35,610 bases of DNA from the NCBI GenBank assembly GCA_964383325.1, contig CAYLGY010000018.1, positions 1 to 35,610 of the forward strand. The letters run 5' to 3'. Source of the stretch: CAYLGY01 sp964383325. Lineage in GTDB: Bacteria > Pseudomonadota > Alphaproteobacteria > Rhizobiales > Rhizobiaceae. The notes under the pieces are model-generated. The model was not told where the DNA came from and did not search any database. It saw nothing but the letters and a program-made list of their open reading frames with translations. Positions 15,457 through 23,763 of the stretch are shown here, piece by piece (the first letter of the stretch is position 1; the number at the start of each line of letters is the position of its first letter). The position numbers were made by a program, and so were the translations under genes.

Positions 15457-15609
15457 CTAGTCGCCTACCGGCGCAACGCCCTCGATGGGAACGCGCACCG
15501 TCATTTCTCCGGTGCGCGGCTCGACCAGCATGACCAGCACCACCATCGAACCATAGACAATTCCGCCAAGCAGGGCCAGAACGGTCAGCAATTTGATCAG
15601 GCTCGGCAT
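15457..15609 (-). CDS. Small conserved membrane protein, 50 aa
   Basis: Short frame starting ATG at 15609 and ending TAG at 15457. It has one hydrophobic segment (LIKLLTVLALLGGIVYGSMV, residues 4-23) followed by VEPRTGEMTVRVP, a soluble tail of about 20 residues. A protein of this size and pattern (single membrane span, then EPxxREMTVRVP) lies between xerD and aroK in many Hyphomicrobiales. In databases it is sometimes mislabelled as a histidine kinase. No kinase motif exists here. Function unknown. It is likely an inner-membrane protein with its C-terminus in the periplasm or cytoplasm. It is divergent from aroK and downstream of nothing on its strand, so it may have its own promoter in the 140 bases before aroK. 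Confidence 0.75.
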   Translation of the reverse strand: MPSLIKLLTVLALLGGIVYGSMVVLVMLVEPRTGEMTVRVPIEGVAPVGD

Positions 15610-15749
15610 CCCGTCATCATTCCATTGCGCGTTCAGGCTGACTTATGGAATGGCAATGCGGCCATTGCAAGCACCCACCGCCAACCCCCGGCCAAGGCTT
15701 GACGCAGGCCGCCAATTCATGTCGAACAACGCCAGGTCAGGAAACAGCA

Positions 15750-16355
15750 ATGACGCAGACGCCCCACCCCCGCCGCTCGGATCCGCAGCAGCTCGTCGCG
15801 GCGCTGGGGACGCGCAATCTCGTATTTGTCGGCCTGATGGGGGCAGGCAAGACCGTGATCGGCCGGATGGTCGCGGAGGTGCTCGGCCTGCCCTTCGTCG
15901 ACAGTGACCACGAAATCGAGCGAATTTCGACAATGACCATACCGGAACTGTTCCGCCAGTACGGCGAAGAGGAATTCCGGGCGCTGGAATGTCGCGTCAT
16001 CGACCGGCTACTGAAGGAAGGTCCGCGCGTCATCTCGACCGGCGGCGGCGCCTATGTCAATGCGCAGACCCGGAGCGCGATCGCCCGCCGCGGCATTGCG
16101 ATCTGGCTCAAGGCGGATCTGGACACGCTGATGGGCCGGGTGAGCCGGAAGCCGAACCGGCCCCTGCTGCAGAACGCCGATCCGCGCGGCACGATGCAGA
16201 AGCTGATCGACCTGCGCTATCCGGTCTATGCGCTGGCGGACATCACCGTGGAGTCCCGCAATGAGCGCAAGAACGTGACCGTGCAGGAAGTGCTCGATGC
16301 GCTGTGTCGCCACCTTGATGCGGGATCGCAAGGAAGGAAAGCCGAACATGGTTGA
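15750..16355 (+). CDS. aroK: Shikimate kinase
   Basis: 201 aa. Walker A GLMGAGKT (28-35), shikimate-binding DSD (51-53) in FVDSDHEIE, FRALE (about 76-80), the GGG of ISTGGGAYV and the lid block RKPNRPLLQ identify AroK, which phosphorylates shikimate at position 3 in the aromatic amino-acid pathway. ATG at 15750 was chosen because AGGAAACAGCA precedes it. An upstream start in frame adds 35 unconserved residues. The stop lies eight bases inside aroB, so the two are coupled. A weak promoter candidate is TTGACG (15699-15704), 17 bases, TCGAAC. Confidence 0.95.
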   Translation: MTQTPHPRRSDPQQLVAALGTRNLVFVGLMGAGKTVIGRMVAEVLGLPFVDSDHEIERISTMTIPELFRQYGEEEFRALECRVIDRLLKEGPRVISTGGGAYVNAQTRSAIARRGIAIWLKADLDTLMGRVSRKPNRPLLQNADPRGTMQKLIDLRYPVYALADITVESRNERKNVTVQEVLDALCRHLDAGSQGRKAEHG

Positions 16356-17472
16356 GGAACGACCAGAGAAGGTGAGCGTCGCGCTCGGGGAACGCAGCTA
16401 CGACATTCTCATCGGGGCCGGGCTCATCGATCGGGCCGGCCAGGAAATTGCCGCGCTCCTGCCGGAATGCCGGGTGCTTGTCGTCACGGACGACAATGTC
16501 GCGCCGCATCATCTCGATCGGCTCGCGCAATCCCTTTCCAGTGCTGGGCTCGGCCGGCATTGCCTGATCCTGCCGGCCGGCGAGAGAAGCAAGAGTTTCG
16601 AGAAGCTGCAGCAGGTCGTGAACGTGATCCTCGATCATCGCCTCGAACGGCGCGATGTGGTGCTTGCCCTTGGCGGCGGGGTGATCGGTGATCTTGCCGG
16701 CTTTGCCGCCGGCATTGCGCGGCGCGGCATGAACTTCATCCAGGTGCCGACTTCGCTGCTCGCCCAGGTCGACAGTTCGGTCGGCGGCAAGACCGGCATC
16801 AATGCCAGCCATGGCAAGAACCTGGTCGGCGTATTCCACCAGCCGCGCCTCGTGCTGGCCGACACGGGCGCGCTCGATACCTTGCCGGCCCGGGAAATGC
16901 GGGCCGGCTATGCCGAAATCGTAAAGTACGGGCTGATCGACCGGCCGGATTTCTTCGCCTGGCTGGAGGCGAACTGGCAGGAAGTGTTTGGCGGCGAGGG
17001 TGCGGCGAGAAGGCGCGCCATTGCCGAATCCTGCCGCGCCAAGGCGGCCATCGTCGCGCGCGACGAGCGGGAATCCGGCGACCGGGCGCTGCTCAATCTG
17101 GGCCACACATTCGGTCATGCGCTCGAGGCGGCAACCTGCTATGATCCGGAGCGGCTGGTCCATGGCGAGGGCGTTGCCATCGGAATGGTCCTTGCGCACC
17201 GTTTCTCCGCGCATCTCGGGCTTGCGGATCCGTCCGATGCCACAAGGGTGGAGGCGCATCTCGGCGCCGTCGGACTGCCGGTCCATCCGCGGCAGATTCC
17301 CGGCCCGACCCCTGAGCCCGGTGAATTGATGCGCTTCATGGCACAGGACAAGAAGGTGTCGCGCGGCAGCCTGAACTTCGTCCTGACGCGCGGCATCGGC
17401 AAGTCCTTTCTTGCCCGCAACATTGCACCGGCCGATCTGCTCGCCTTTCTCGAGGAGTGCTTGAGAAAATGA
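16348..17472 (+). CDS. aroB: 3-dehydroquinate synthase
   Basis: 374 aa, the usual length. It has the NAD-binding block GGGVIGDLAGFAAGI, the substrate segment VPTSLLAQVDSSVGGKTGIN, and the zinc-binding LNLGHTFGHALEA and LVHGEGVAIGM. It converts DAHP to 3-dehydroquinate, the second shikimate-pathway step, with NAD and a divalent metal, in the cytoplasm. ATG at 16348 has AAGGAAGG upstream and overlaps aroK by eight bases. Its stop overlaps the next gene as ATGA, so aroK, aroB and the CorC-like gene form one operon. Confidence 0.97.
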   Translation: MVEERPEKVSVALGERSYDILIGAGLIDRAGQEIAALLPECRVLVVTDDNVAPHHLDRLAQSLSSAGLGRHCLILPAGERSKSFEKLQQVVNVILDHRLERRDVVLALGGGVIGDLAGFAAGIARRGMNFIQVPTSLLAQVDSSVGGKTGINASHGKNLVGVFHQPRLVLADTGALDTLPAREMRAGYAEIVKYGLIDRPDFFAWLEANWQEVFGGEGAARRRAIAESCRAKAAIVARDERESGDRALLNLGHTFGHALEAATCYDPERLVHGEGVAIGMVLAHRFSAHLGLADPSDATRVEAHLGAVGLPVHPRQIPGPTPEPGELMRFMAQDKKVSRGSLNFVLTRGIGKSFLARNIAPADLLAFLEECLRK

Positions 17473-18740
17473 CATCCTCCCTGCTGGTCTCCTGTGGCGC
17501 AATCCTGTGTCTGATTGTCCTCTCGGCCCTGTTTTCGGGCTCGGAGACGGCCCTGACCGCGACTTCCAGGGCGCGCATGCATTCCTTGGAAGCAGGCGGC
17601 AATCCGCGCGCCCGGCTCGTTCGCCAGCTCATCGCCCATCGCGACCGGCTGATCGGGGCGCTGCTGATCGGCAATAATCTGGTCAACATCCTCGCTTCCG
17701 CGCTGGCAACTTCGGTCCTGCTGCGCCTGTTCGGGGATGCGGGCGTCTTCTACGCGACCGTCGCGATGACAGTGGTCCTGGTCATCTTCTCGGAAGTCCT
17801 GCCGAAATCATGGGCGATCGCCAATCCGGACCGGTCTGCCATGGCAATCGCTCCCCTGGTGCGGATCGTCCTGATGGTTCTCGGCCCGGCCTCGACCGCG
17901 GTGAATTTCCTTGTCCGGGGCATCCTGTCCCTCTTCGGCCAGGACCTGCGCCAGGGGCAGCCCATGCTGAGCGCCCATGAGGAGCTGCGCGGCACGGTGG
18001 AGGTGCTCCACCGGGAGGGGGCATTCGTCAAGTCGGAGCGCGATCGCTTCGGCGGCATGCTCGACCTCAATGAGCTCGAATTGTCGGATGTCATGATCCA
18101 CCGCACCAGCATGCGCATGATCAATGCCGACGACCCGCTGGAATCGATCCTGCGCCAGGTTGCCGAAAGCCCGGTGACCCGACTGCCGCTATGGCGTGGG
18201 ACCACCGACAATATTGTCGGCATCCTGCATGGCAAGGATCTGCTGCGGGCGTTGCTCGAGGCCGGCGGCGACCTGTCCGGCATCGATGTGATGAAGATTG
18301 CCTCCCAGCCCTGGTTCGTGCCGGATACCACTTCCCTGCAGATGCAGCTCAATGCCTTTCTGCGCCGGAAGGCGCACATCGCCATCGTCGTCGATGAATA
18401 TGGCGAGGTCGAAGGGCTGGTAACCCTGGAAGACATCCTTGAGGAGATCGTGGGCGAGATTGCCGACGAGCACGATCTGGACGTGCAGGGCGTGCGCCAG
18501 GAGGCGGACGGGTCCGTCGTGGTGGACGGCTCGGTGCCGATTCGCGATCTCAATCGCGCCCTCGACTGGTCGCTGCCCGATGATGAAGTCACAACGATTG
18601 CTGGCCTGGTCATTCATGAGGCGCAGACCATCCCGGAGGAGAAGCAGGCCTTCACCTTTCACGGCATGCGCTTCACGGTGCTCCGGCGCGACCGGAACCG
18701 GATCGTCAAGCTGCGGATCCGGCCTGCCGAGCCTGCGTGA
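17469..18740 (+). CDS. CNNM/CorC-family membrane protein with CBS pair (hemolysin C-like)
   Basis: 423 aa. The N-terminal DUF21/CNNM membrane domain (about 1-190, four hydrophobic segments, with FSGSETALTATSRARM) is followed by two CBS domains (LSDVMIHRTSM onward and IASQPWFVPDTTSL...VDEYGEVEGLVTLEDILEEIVGEI) and a C-terminal CorC_HlyC domain ending in FTVLRRDRNRIVKLRIR. Members move or sense Mg2+ or Co2+ in the inner membrane. The old hemolysin label is misleading. ATG overlaps the aroB stop. Its stop abuts the convergent bolA stop with no spacer. Linkage to aroKB is common in alphaproteobacteria. Confidence 0.92.
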   Translation: MTSSLLVSCGAILCLIVLSALFSGSETALTATSRARMHSLEAGGNPRARLVRQLIAHRDRLIGALLIGNNLVNILASALATSVLLRLFGDAGVFYATVAMTVVLVIFSEVLPKSWAIANPDRSAMAIAPLVRIVLMVLGPASTAVNFLVRGILSLFGQDLRQGQPMLSAHEELRGTVEVLHREGAFVKSERDRFGGMLDLNELELSDVMIHRTSMRMINADDPLESILRQVAESPVTRLPLWRGTTDNIVGILHGKDLLRALLEAGGDLSGIDVMKIASQPWFVPDTTSLQMQLNAFLRRKAHIAIVVDEYGEVEGLVTLEDILEEIVGEIADEHDLDVQGVRQEADGSVVVDGSVPIRDLNRALDWSLPDDEVTTIAGLVIHEAQTIPEEKQAFTFHGMRFTVLRRDRNRIVKLRIRPAEPA

Positions 18741-19031
18741 CTACCAGCGAACTTTCTCGCCGGGCGCGGCAATTTCCAGCGCCAGCGCATGAACCCCGGC
18801 CTCCAGCTCCTCGCGCAAGGCCTCGTTGACGGCGCGGTGGCGTGCTACGCGGCCCATATCGGCAAAGGCGGCGGCGACGATCCGCACGCGCATATGCGTC
18901 CCGCCCTGGCCGTCGAATGTCGCATCTGCGCTCCCATGGCCGGCATGCCTGTGGCTCTCGTCAAGGACTTCCAGCCGGTCCGGATGAAAGGCCTGCCTGA
19001 GCTTCGATTCTATGCGTTTCGCCATGGACAT
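18741..19031 (-). CDS. bolA: BolA-family protein
   Basis: About 96 aa. The BolA fold shows IESKLRQAFHPDRLEVLDES, then HMRVRIVAAAFADMGRVARH and VNEALREELEAGVHALALE. The conserved histidines SHRHAGHG (for shared 2Fe-2S binding with monothiol glutaredoxins) and the invariant FxxxxxVxRHR helix-loop are present. BolA acts with glutaredoxins in iron-sulfur handling and in some species regulates morphology and biofilm genes. Start: ATG at 19031, with a second ATG two codons later at 19025. It is divergent from the J-domain gene with a 113-base shared promoter region. Confidence 0.92.
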   Translation of the reverse strand: MSMAKRIESKLRQAFHPDRLEVLDESHRHAGHGSADATFDGQGGTHMRVRIVAAAFADMGRVARHRAVNEALREELEAGVHALALEIAAPGEKVRW

Positions 19032-19109
19032 TTGCGAGCTTTGATCCCATATGCGGTGCACCGTAGCCGAGCGCGGAGATTGATCCGCTTTCTGCGGCAA
19101 TGTCAATTC

Positions 19110-19137
19110 TTGTCTCGACCGGCAAATCAGCCATAAT
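19110..19137 (+). promoter_or_regulatory. Promoter of the J-domain gene, probably leaderless
   Basis: TTGTCT (19110-19115), a 16-base spacer and CATAAT (19132-19137) form a good sigma70-type promoter. The start codon of the J-domain gene begins at 19145, only seven bases beyond the -10 box. Transcription would begin at or next to the A of the ATG. No ribosome site precedes that ATG, which agrees with a leaderless mRNA. Confidence 0.45.
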
Positions 19138-19144
19138 TGCAGGC

Positions 19145-19762
19145 ATGAACCCGAACTCGAAATTCTTCGACAGCATCCGGATCTGTCGCACCGGGCACGA
19201 GGCGGAGTCTCCGGACGAGCCGCGCTGCCAATGGGACGATTGCGGGCGGGCGGGCACGCATCGCGCCCCGATGGGCCGGCATCGCGAGGGTGAGTACTAT
19301 CGCTTCTGCGTGGACCATGTTCGCCAGTACAACCGCTCGTACAATTATTTCTCGGGCCTTGCCGAGCCGGACATTCATCGCTTCCAGAAGGACGCGCTGA
19401 CCGGCCACCGGCCGACCTGGGTAATGGGCAATCATGGCGAGGGCATCGCGGCTTCGCCCTTCATGGCCAGGCTGCGGTCGGGTTCGTCCGGCTATTTCCG
19501 GCGCATCGGGGATCCCTTCGGGCTGTTCGAGGAAATGCCGGCTTCTGCCCGCAGCCTGCGCAAGCCCCGGCCGCTCGAGGCAAAGGCGCTCGATACGCTC
19601 GGCCTGAAGCCGAATGCGTCTGGCGCCGAGATCAAGACTCGTTATAAGGAACTCGTGAAACGCCACCATCCGGACACGAACAGCGGCGACAGAGGTTCGG
19701 AGGAACGCTTTCGCGAGGTCATCCAGGCTTATCGGCTGTTGCGGAAGGCCGGTTTCTGTTAA
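19145..19762 (+). CDS. J-domain (DnaJ-like) protein with an N-terminal Cys/His cluster
   Basis: 205 aa. The J domain is at the C-terminus (about 145-205) with the HPD motif at 175-177 (KRHHPDTNSGD) and the preceding helix IKTRYKELVK. The N-terminal half has CQWDDC (C28, C33) and RFCVDHVRQYN (C55, H58), spaced like a small zinc-binding site. The block YNYFSGLAEPDI is conserved in the alphaproteobacterial family that precedes cobS. J domains stimulate Hsp70 ATPase. This is not DnaJ itself, as the Gly/Phe and CxxCxGxG regions are absent. The client is unknown; placement before cobST suggests but does not prove a link to the cobaltochelatase. It ends 72 bases before cobS. Confidence 0.88.
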   Translation: MNPNSKFFDSIRICRTGHEAESPDEPRCQWDDCGRAGTHRAPMGRHREGEYYRFCVDHVRQYNRSYNYFSGLAEPDIHRFQKDALTGHRPTWVMGNHGEGIAASPFMARLRSGSSGYFRRIGDPFGLFEEMPASARSLRKPRPLEAKALDTLGLKPNASGAEIKTRYKELVKRHHPDTNSGDRGSEERFREVIQAYRLLRKAGFC

Positions 19763-19834
19763 TCGCGGCGTCGGCCGGCAACGCCCCTGCATCTGCGGCA
19801 TGGGGCCAGTCACGACGTTTCGCTCGGAGGCATT

Positions 19835-20821
19835 ATGAACAAGGTCGATCGCGACATCTCGAATCTGCCCGACATCACGGTCTCAGCCCGTGAACTTTTC
19901 GGAATCGATACGGACATGGTCATCCCCGCCTATTCGGCGCCGGACGCTCATGTTCCCGACGTCGATCCGGATTATCTCTTCGACGAGACCACGACGCGGG
20001 CGATCCTCGCCGGCTTTGCCTATAATCGGCGCGTGATGATCTCGGGCTATCACGGAACCGGCAAGTCGACCCATATCGAACAGGTCGCGGCCCGGCTCAA
20101 CTGGCCCTGCGTGCGCGTCAATCTCGACAGCCATGTCAGCCGGATCGACCTCGTGGGGAAGGATGCCATCGTCCTGTCCGAAGGCAAGCAGGTCACCGAG
20201 TTCCGCGACGGGATCCTGCCCTGGGCCTATCAACACAATGTGGCGCTGGTGTTCGACGAGTATGATGCGGGCCGGCCCGATGTCATGTTCGTGATCCAGC
20301 GCGTGCTCGAATCGTCGGGACGCCTCACCCTGCTCGATCAGAACCGGGTGATTCGCCCGCACCCGGCCTTCCGCCTGTTTGCCACTGCCAACACGATCGG
20401 CCTTGGCGACACGACCGGCCTGTACCATGGCACGCAGCAGATCAACCAGGCCCAGATGGACCGCTGGTCGATCGTGACCACGCTCAACTATCTGCCGCAC
20501 GACAAGGAAGTGGCCATCGTCCAGGCCAAGGCCCGCCATTACCAGAACGAGAAGGGCAGGGAGATCGTCAGCCGCATGGTTCGCGTGGCCGACATGACGC
20601 GTTCGGCCTTCATCAATGGCGACCTGTCCACGGTGATGAGTCCGCGCACCGTGATCATGTGGGCGGAGAATGCCGAAATCTTCCAGGATATCGGCCTCGC
20701 CTTCCGCCTGACCTTCCTCAACAAGTGCGACGAGCTCGAACGTGCGGTCGTTGCGGAATTCTATCAGCGCGCTTTCGGGCAGGAGCTGCCCGAATCGCCT
20801 GCCGCAATGGCCGTGGCGTGA
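19835..20821 (+). CDS. cobS: Cobaltochelatase subunit CobS (AAA+ ATPase)
   Basis: 328 aa. AAA+ protein with Walker A GYHGTGKST (about 70-78), Walker B VALVFDEYDAG (about 135-145) and a sensor block FRLFATANTIGLGDTTGLYHGT that is very characteristic of CobS. The N-terminal DISNLPDITVSARELFGID is also typical. CobS with CobT forms the ATPase ring that drives CobN to insert Co2+ into hydrogenobyrinate a,c-diamide in aerobic B12 synthesis. GGAGG lies four bases before the ATG. The cobT start follows after nine bases. CobN is not in the window. Confidence 0.97.
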   Translation: MNKVDRDISNLPDITVSARELFGIDTDMVIPAYSAPDAHVPDVDPDYLFDETTTRAILAGFAYNRRVMISGYHGTGKSTHIEQVAARLNWPCVRVNLDSHVSRIDLVGKDAIVLSEGKQVTEFRDGILPWAYQHNVALVFDEYDAGRPDVMFVIQRVLESSGRLTLLDQNRVIRPHPAFRLFATANTIGLGDTTGLYHGTQQINQAQMDRWSIVTTLNYLPHDKEVAIVQAKARHYQNEKGREIVSRMVRVADMTRSAFINGDLSTVMSPRTVIMWAENAEIFQDIGLAFRLTFLNKCDELERAVVAEFYQRAFGQELPESPAAMAVA

Positions 20822-20830
20822 CGGGAAATC

Positions 20831-22714
20831 ATGGCCGGACCAGGCGATAACCGCAAGATCGCCAGCGGGAATCGGAACGAGACCGATACGCTGAAGCGTG
20901 CCATTTCGACCTGCGTGCGGGCAATCGCCGGCGATCGGGAAATCGAAGTGGCCTTCAGCCGCGACAAGCCGGCCATGAGCGGCAATCTCGTGCGGCTGCC
21001 GGAACTGCCGCGCAAGGCGACGCGGCGCGATATCGCCGTGACGCGGGGGATCGGCGATGCCATGGCGCTGCGCCGCGCCAGGCATGATGCCGGCCTCCAT
21101 GCAAGGCTTGCCCCGGAGGGCGCCCAGGCTCGCGCAGTCTTCGATGCGGTAGAGCAGGCCCGGATCGAGGCGATCGGCGCCCGCGCGTTGCCGGGCGTCG
21201 CGGAAAATCTCGAAGAGATGCATGAAGACCGTTTCGCGCGGGCCAATCTTGCCGGCGTGAGCGAGCGTGCCGACGCGCCGCTCGACCAGGCCATTGCCAT
21301 GATGGTGCGCGAGGTGCTGACCGGCGCCGAACCGCCGCCAAGCGCTGCATCCACCGTGCGGTTGTGGCGGGATTGGGTGCAGGAGAAGGCGGGCGGCGAC
21401 CTGCAGGAACTGGAAGAAAAGCTCGAGGACCAGGGCGCGTTTGCCCGGATCATCCGCCACATGCTCGTGGCGATGGAGATGGCCGAGGAACTCGGCGATG
21501 ACGAGCAGAATCCCGAGGACAGCGAGGATGAATCCGGCCAGAGCAGCGAGCCGTCCGAGGCCGGAGACGAAACCGATGCGGGCGACGAGAAGAGCCAGAC
21601 CGAGGATTCGGACGAAGGTGGCGAGGACCCGCAGCAGGGTGAAATGGAGGCGAGCGACAGCGACGCCGCCGATGAGGGTGACGGCGATGTCAGCGAGGAA
21701 CTGGAGACTCCGGGCGAGGCCCGGCGTCCTGACCATGCGCTGACCGAGCTCGGGCATGATTTCGACTACAAGGTGTTCACGACCGAATTCGACGAGACGG
21801 TAGGCGCCGAGGAGCTGTGCGATCCGGAAGAGCTCGAGCGGCTTCGCGCCTTTCTCGACAAGCAGCTCGCCAATCTTCAGGGCGTTGTCGGCCGGCTCGC
21901 CAACCGGCTGCAGCGCCGGCTGATGGCGCAGCAGAGCCGTTCGTGGAATTTCGATCTGGAAGAGGGCGTGCTCGATCCGGCCCGCCTGACCCGGGTCATC
22001 ATCGACCCGATGCAGGCGCTTTCCTTCAAGCAGGAAACTGACATGGAATTCCGCAATACGGTGGTCACGCTGCTGATCGACAATTCCGGCTCGATGCGCG
22101 GCCGGCCGATCACCGTGGCGGCCACCTGCGCCGATATCCTGGCAAGAACGCTGGAGCGCTGCGGAGTCGCTGTGGAAATCCTCGGCTTCACCACCCGTGC
22201 CTGGAAGGGTGGGCAATCGCGGGAGGCATGGCTGAAGGCGGGCAAGCCGGCCAATCCCGGACGCCTGAACGATCTTCGCCATATCATCTACAAATCGGCC
22301 GACATTCCGTGGCGCCGGGCGCGCCGCAATCTCGGCCTGATGATGCGCGAAGGGCTGCTGAAGGAGAATATCGATGGCGAGGCCCTGCTCTGGGCCCATC
22401 GCCGCCTGATCGCGCGACCCGAGCAGCGCCGCATCCTGATGATGATTTCCGATGGTGCGCCCGTCGACGATTCGACCCTGTCGGTCAATCCCGGCAATTA
22501 TCTCGAACGCCATCTGCGTGCGGTGATCGAGCTGATCGAACGGCGCTCGCCGGTCGAGCTGATTGCCATCGGCATCGGGCATGACGTCACCCGCTATTAC
22601 CGCCGGGCCGTCACGATCGTCGATGCGGAGGAACTTGCCGGCGCCATGACGGAACAGCTTGCCGCGCTGTTCGCCGAGGAGCATGGCCAGCAACCCTCGC
22701 GGCGGCGTGCGTGA
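20831..22714 (+). CDS. cobT: Cobaltochelatase subunit CobT
   Basis: 627 aa. The N-terminal CobT domain (LKRAISTCVRAIAGDREIEV, LPRKATRRDIAVTRG) is followed by a strongly acidic, Glu/Asp/Ser-rich linker (about 215-300). A C-terminal von Willebrand A-like domain carries the metal-ion-dependent adhesion site DNSGSMRG (about 417-424). It is the MgChlD-like partner of CobS in the cobaltochelatase. The acidic linker is a normal feature of the family. Its stop TGA overlaps the next start by one or more bases. Confidence 0.97.
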   Translation: MAGPGDNRKIASGNRNETDTLKRAISTCVRAIAGDREIEVAFSRDKPAMSGNLVRLPELPRKATRRDIAVTRGIGDAMALRRARHDAGLHARLAPEGAQARAVFDAVEQARIEAIGARALPGVAENLEEMHEDRFARANLAGVSERADAPLDQAIAMMVREVLTGAEPPPSAASTVRLWRDWVQEKAGGDLQELEEKLEDQGAFARIIRHMLVAMEMAEELGDDEQNPEDSEDESGQSSEPSEAGDETDAGDEKSQTEDSDEGGEDPQQGEMEASDSDAADEGDGDVSEELETPGEARRPDHALTELGHDFDYKVFTTEFDETVGAEELCDPEELERLRAFLDKQLANLQGVVGRLANRLQRRLMAQQSRSWNFDLEEGVLDPARLTRVIIDPMQALSFKQETDMEFRNTVVTLLIDNSGSMRGRPITVAATCADILARTLERCGVAVEILGFTTRAWKGGQSREAWLKAGKPANPGRLNDLRHIIYKSADIPWRRARRNLGLMMREGLLKENIDGEALLWAHRRLIARPEQRRILMMISDGAPVDDSTLSVNPGNYLERHLRAVIELIERRSPVELIAIGIGHDVTRYYRRAVTIVDAEELAGAMTEQLAALFAEEHGQQPSRRRA

Positions 22715-23763
22715 TGGGCAGAATTCGCCGCGCGCGCCTCCTCGCTCAGCTCTTGCCGCTTCAACTCGCCGTGAGCGCCTCGCTGGCCGGGGCGAACGGA
22801 TCGATTCCCGTCGAGGTGGACGCCATTCCGGTTGCACAGTTCCGGATCGGCGCAGACCAGCACCGGTTCGGTCCGGTGGAGTTCATCGGCGGGCTGCAAT
22901 TGCGGTCGCGCTCGCCGGAGTTCGGCTCCATTTCAGGCTTTCGCTTTTCCGGGAGGCAGGGCGAGTTTGTTGCGGTCACGGATACCGGCTACTGGATGTT
23001 CGGCCGGATCGACCGGCATGCGGATGGACGGCCGGCCGGATTTGCCGATGTCCGCATGCACCCGATCGCCGGCCCATCCGGGAAGCCGGCCCAGGCAAAG
23101 GAAGAGGTCGATGCCGAAAGCCTGCACCTCGATGGTGACACCGCCTTTGTCGGCTTCGAGCACGACCATCGCATTGTCCGCTACCGGCTTGCAGAGGGCC
23201 GCGCTCCTGCCGAGCAAGGTCGCATCGACCCGTTGATTCCCCGCCACGAGCTGCGCCGCAATGCCGGGTTCGAGGCGCTTGCCCGGGCGCCAGCCGATTC
23301 GCCCCTGCAAGGCGCGCTCATCGTCCTTACCGAGCGCAGCCTCGATCCGGACGGCAATCTCTTTGCGGCGATCCTGGAAAGTCCCGGCAAGGGGATCTTC
23401 AAGGTGCGGCGCGAAGGAAATTTTGCCCTTACCGACGCCGTGTTCCTGCCGGATGGCGATCTGCTGGTCGTCGAACGCAGCTTCAACATGTCAGAAGGCG
23501 TGCGAATGCGCCTGCGCCGGATCCCGCTCGACGAGATTCACGCCGGCGCGACGGTCGACGGCGAGGAATTGCTCCTCGCCGACATGCGCTACCAGATCGA
23601 CAATATGGAAGCCGTCGATGCGTGGCTGGATGATGACGGCCATGTGCGGTTCGCCGTCCTCTCCGACGACAACCAGTCCTTCCTGCAGCGCAATCTCTAT
23701 CTCGAATTCAGGTTCGCCGAACCGGCGCCGTCGGTTCGCAACAAGGAGAACAGCACCCCGTAG
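22714..23763 (+). CDS. Exported esterase-like, phytase-family (beta-propeller) protein
   Basis: 349 aa. A short N-terminal export-like segment (RRARLLAQLLPLQLAVSASLAGA) is followed by a region like the esterase-like_phytase Pfam family. GGLQLRSRSPEFGSISGFRFSGR, VTDTGYWMFGRI, DAESLHLDGDTAFVGFEHDHRI and NNAGFEALA-like blocks show the repeated strand pattern of a propeller. No catalytic activity can be claimed. The family is named from weak similarity to phytases and esterases. Start: ATG at 22714 overlapping the cobT stop, or GTG at 22711. The neighbour cobST placement is common in Hyphomicrobiales. The 3' end overlaps the convergent transporter gene by 67 bases. Confidence 0.8.
   Translation: MGRIRRARLLAQLLPLQLAVSASLAGANGSIPVEVDAIPVAQFRIGADQHRFGPVEFIGGLQLRSRSPEFGSISGFRFSGRQGEFVAVTDTGYWMFGRIDRHADGRPAGFADVRMHPIAGPSGKPAQAKEEVDAESLHLDGDTAFVGFEHDHRIVRYRLAEGRAPAEQGRIDPLIPRHELRRNAGFEALARAPADSPLQGALIVLTERSLDPDGNLFAAILESPGKGIFKVRREGNFALTDAVFLPDGDLLVVERSFNMSEGVRMRLRRIPLDEIHAGATVDGEELLLADMRYQIDNMEAVDAWLDDDGHVRFAVLSDDNQSFLQRNLYLEFRFAEPAPSVRNKENSTP

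Noticed and set aside
19883..22837. 984-codon open frame on the minus strand
   Set aside because: It mirrors cobS and cobT, both certain, and its composition (Arg/His/Gly/Asp-rich) is typical of shadow frames.
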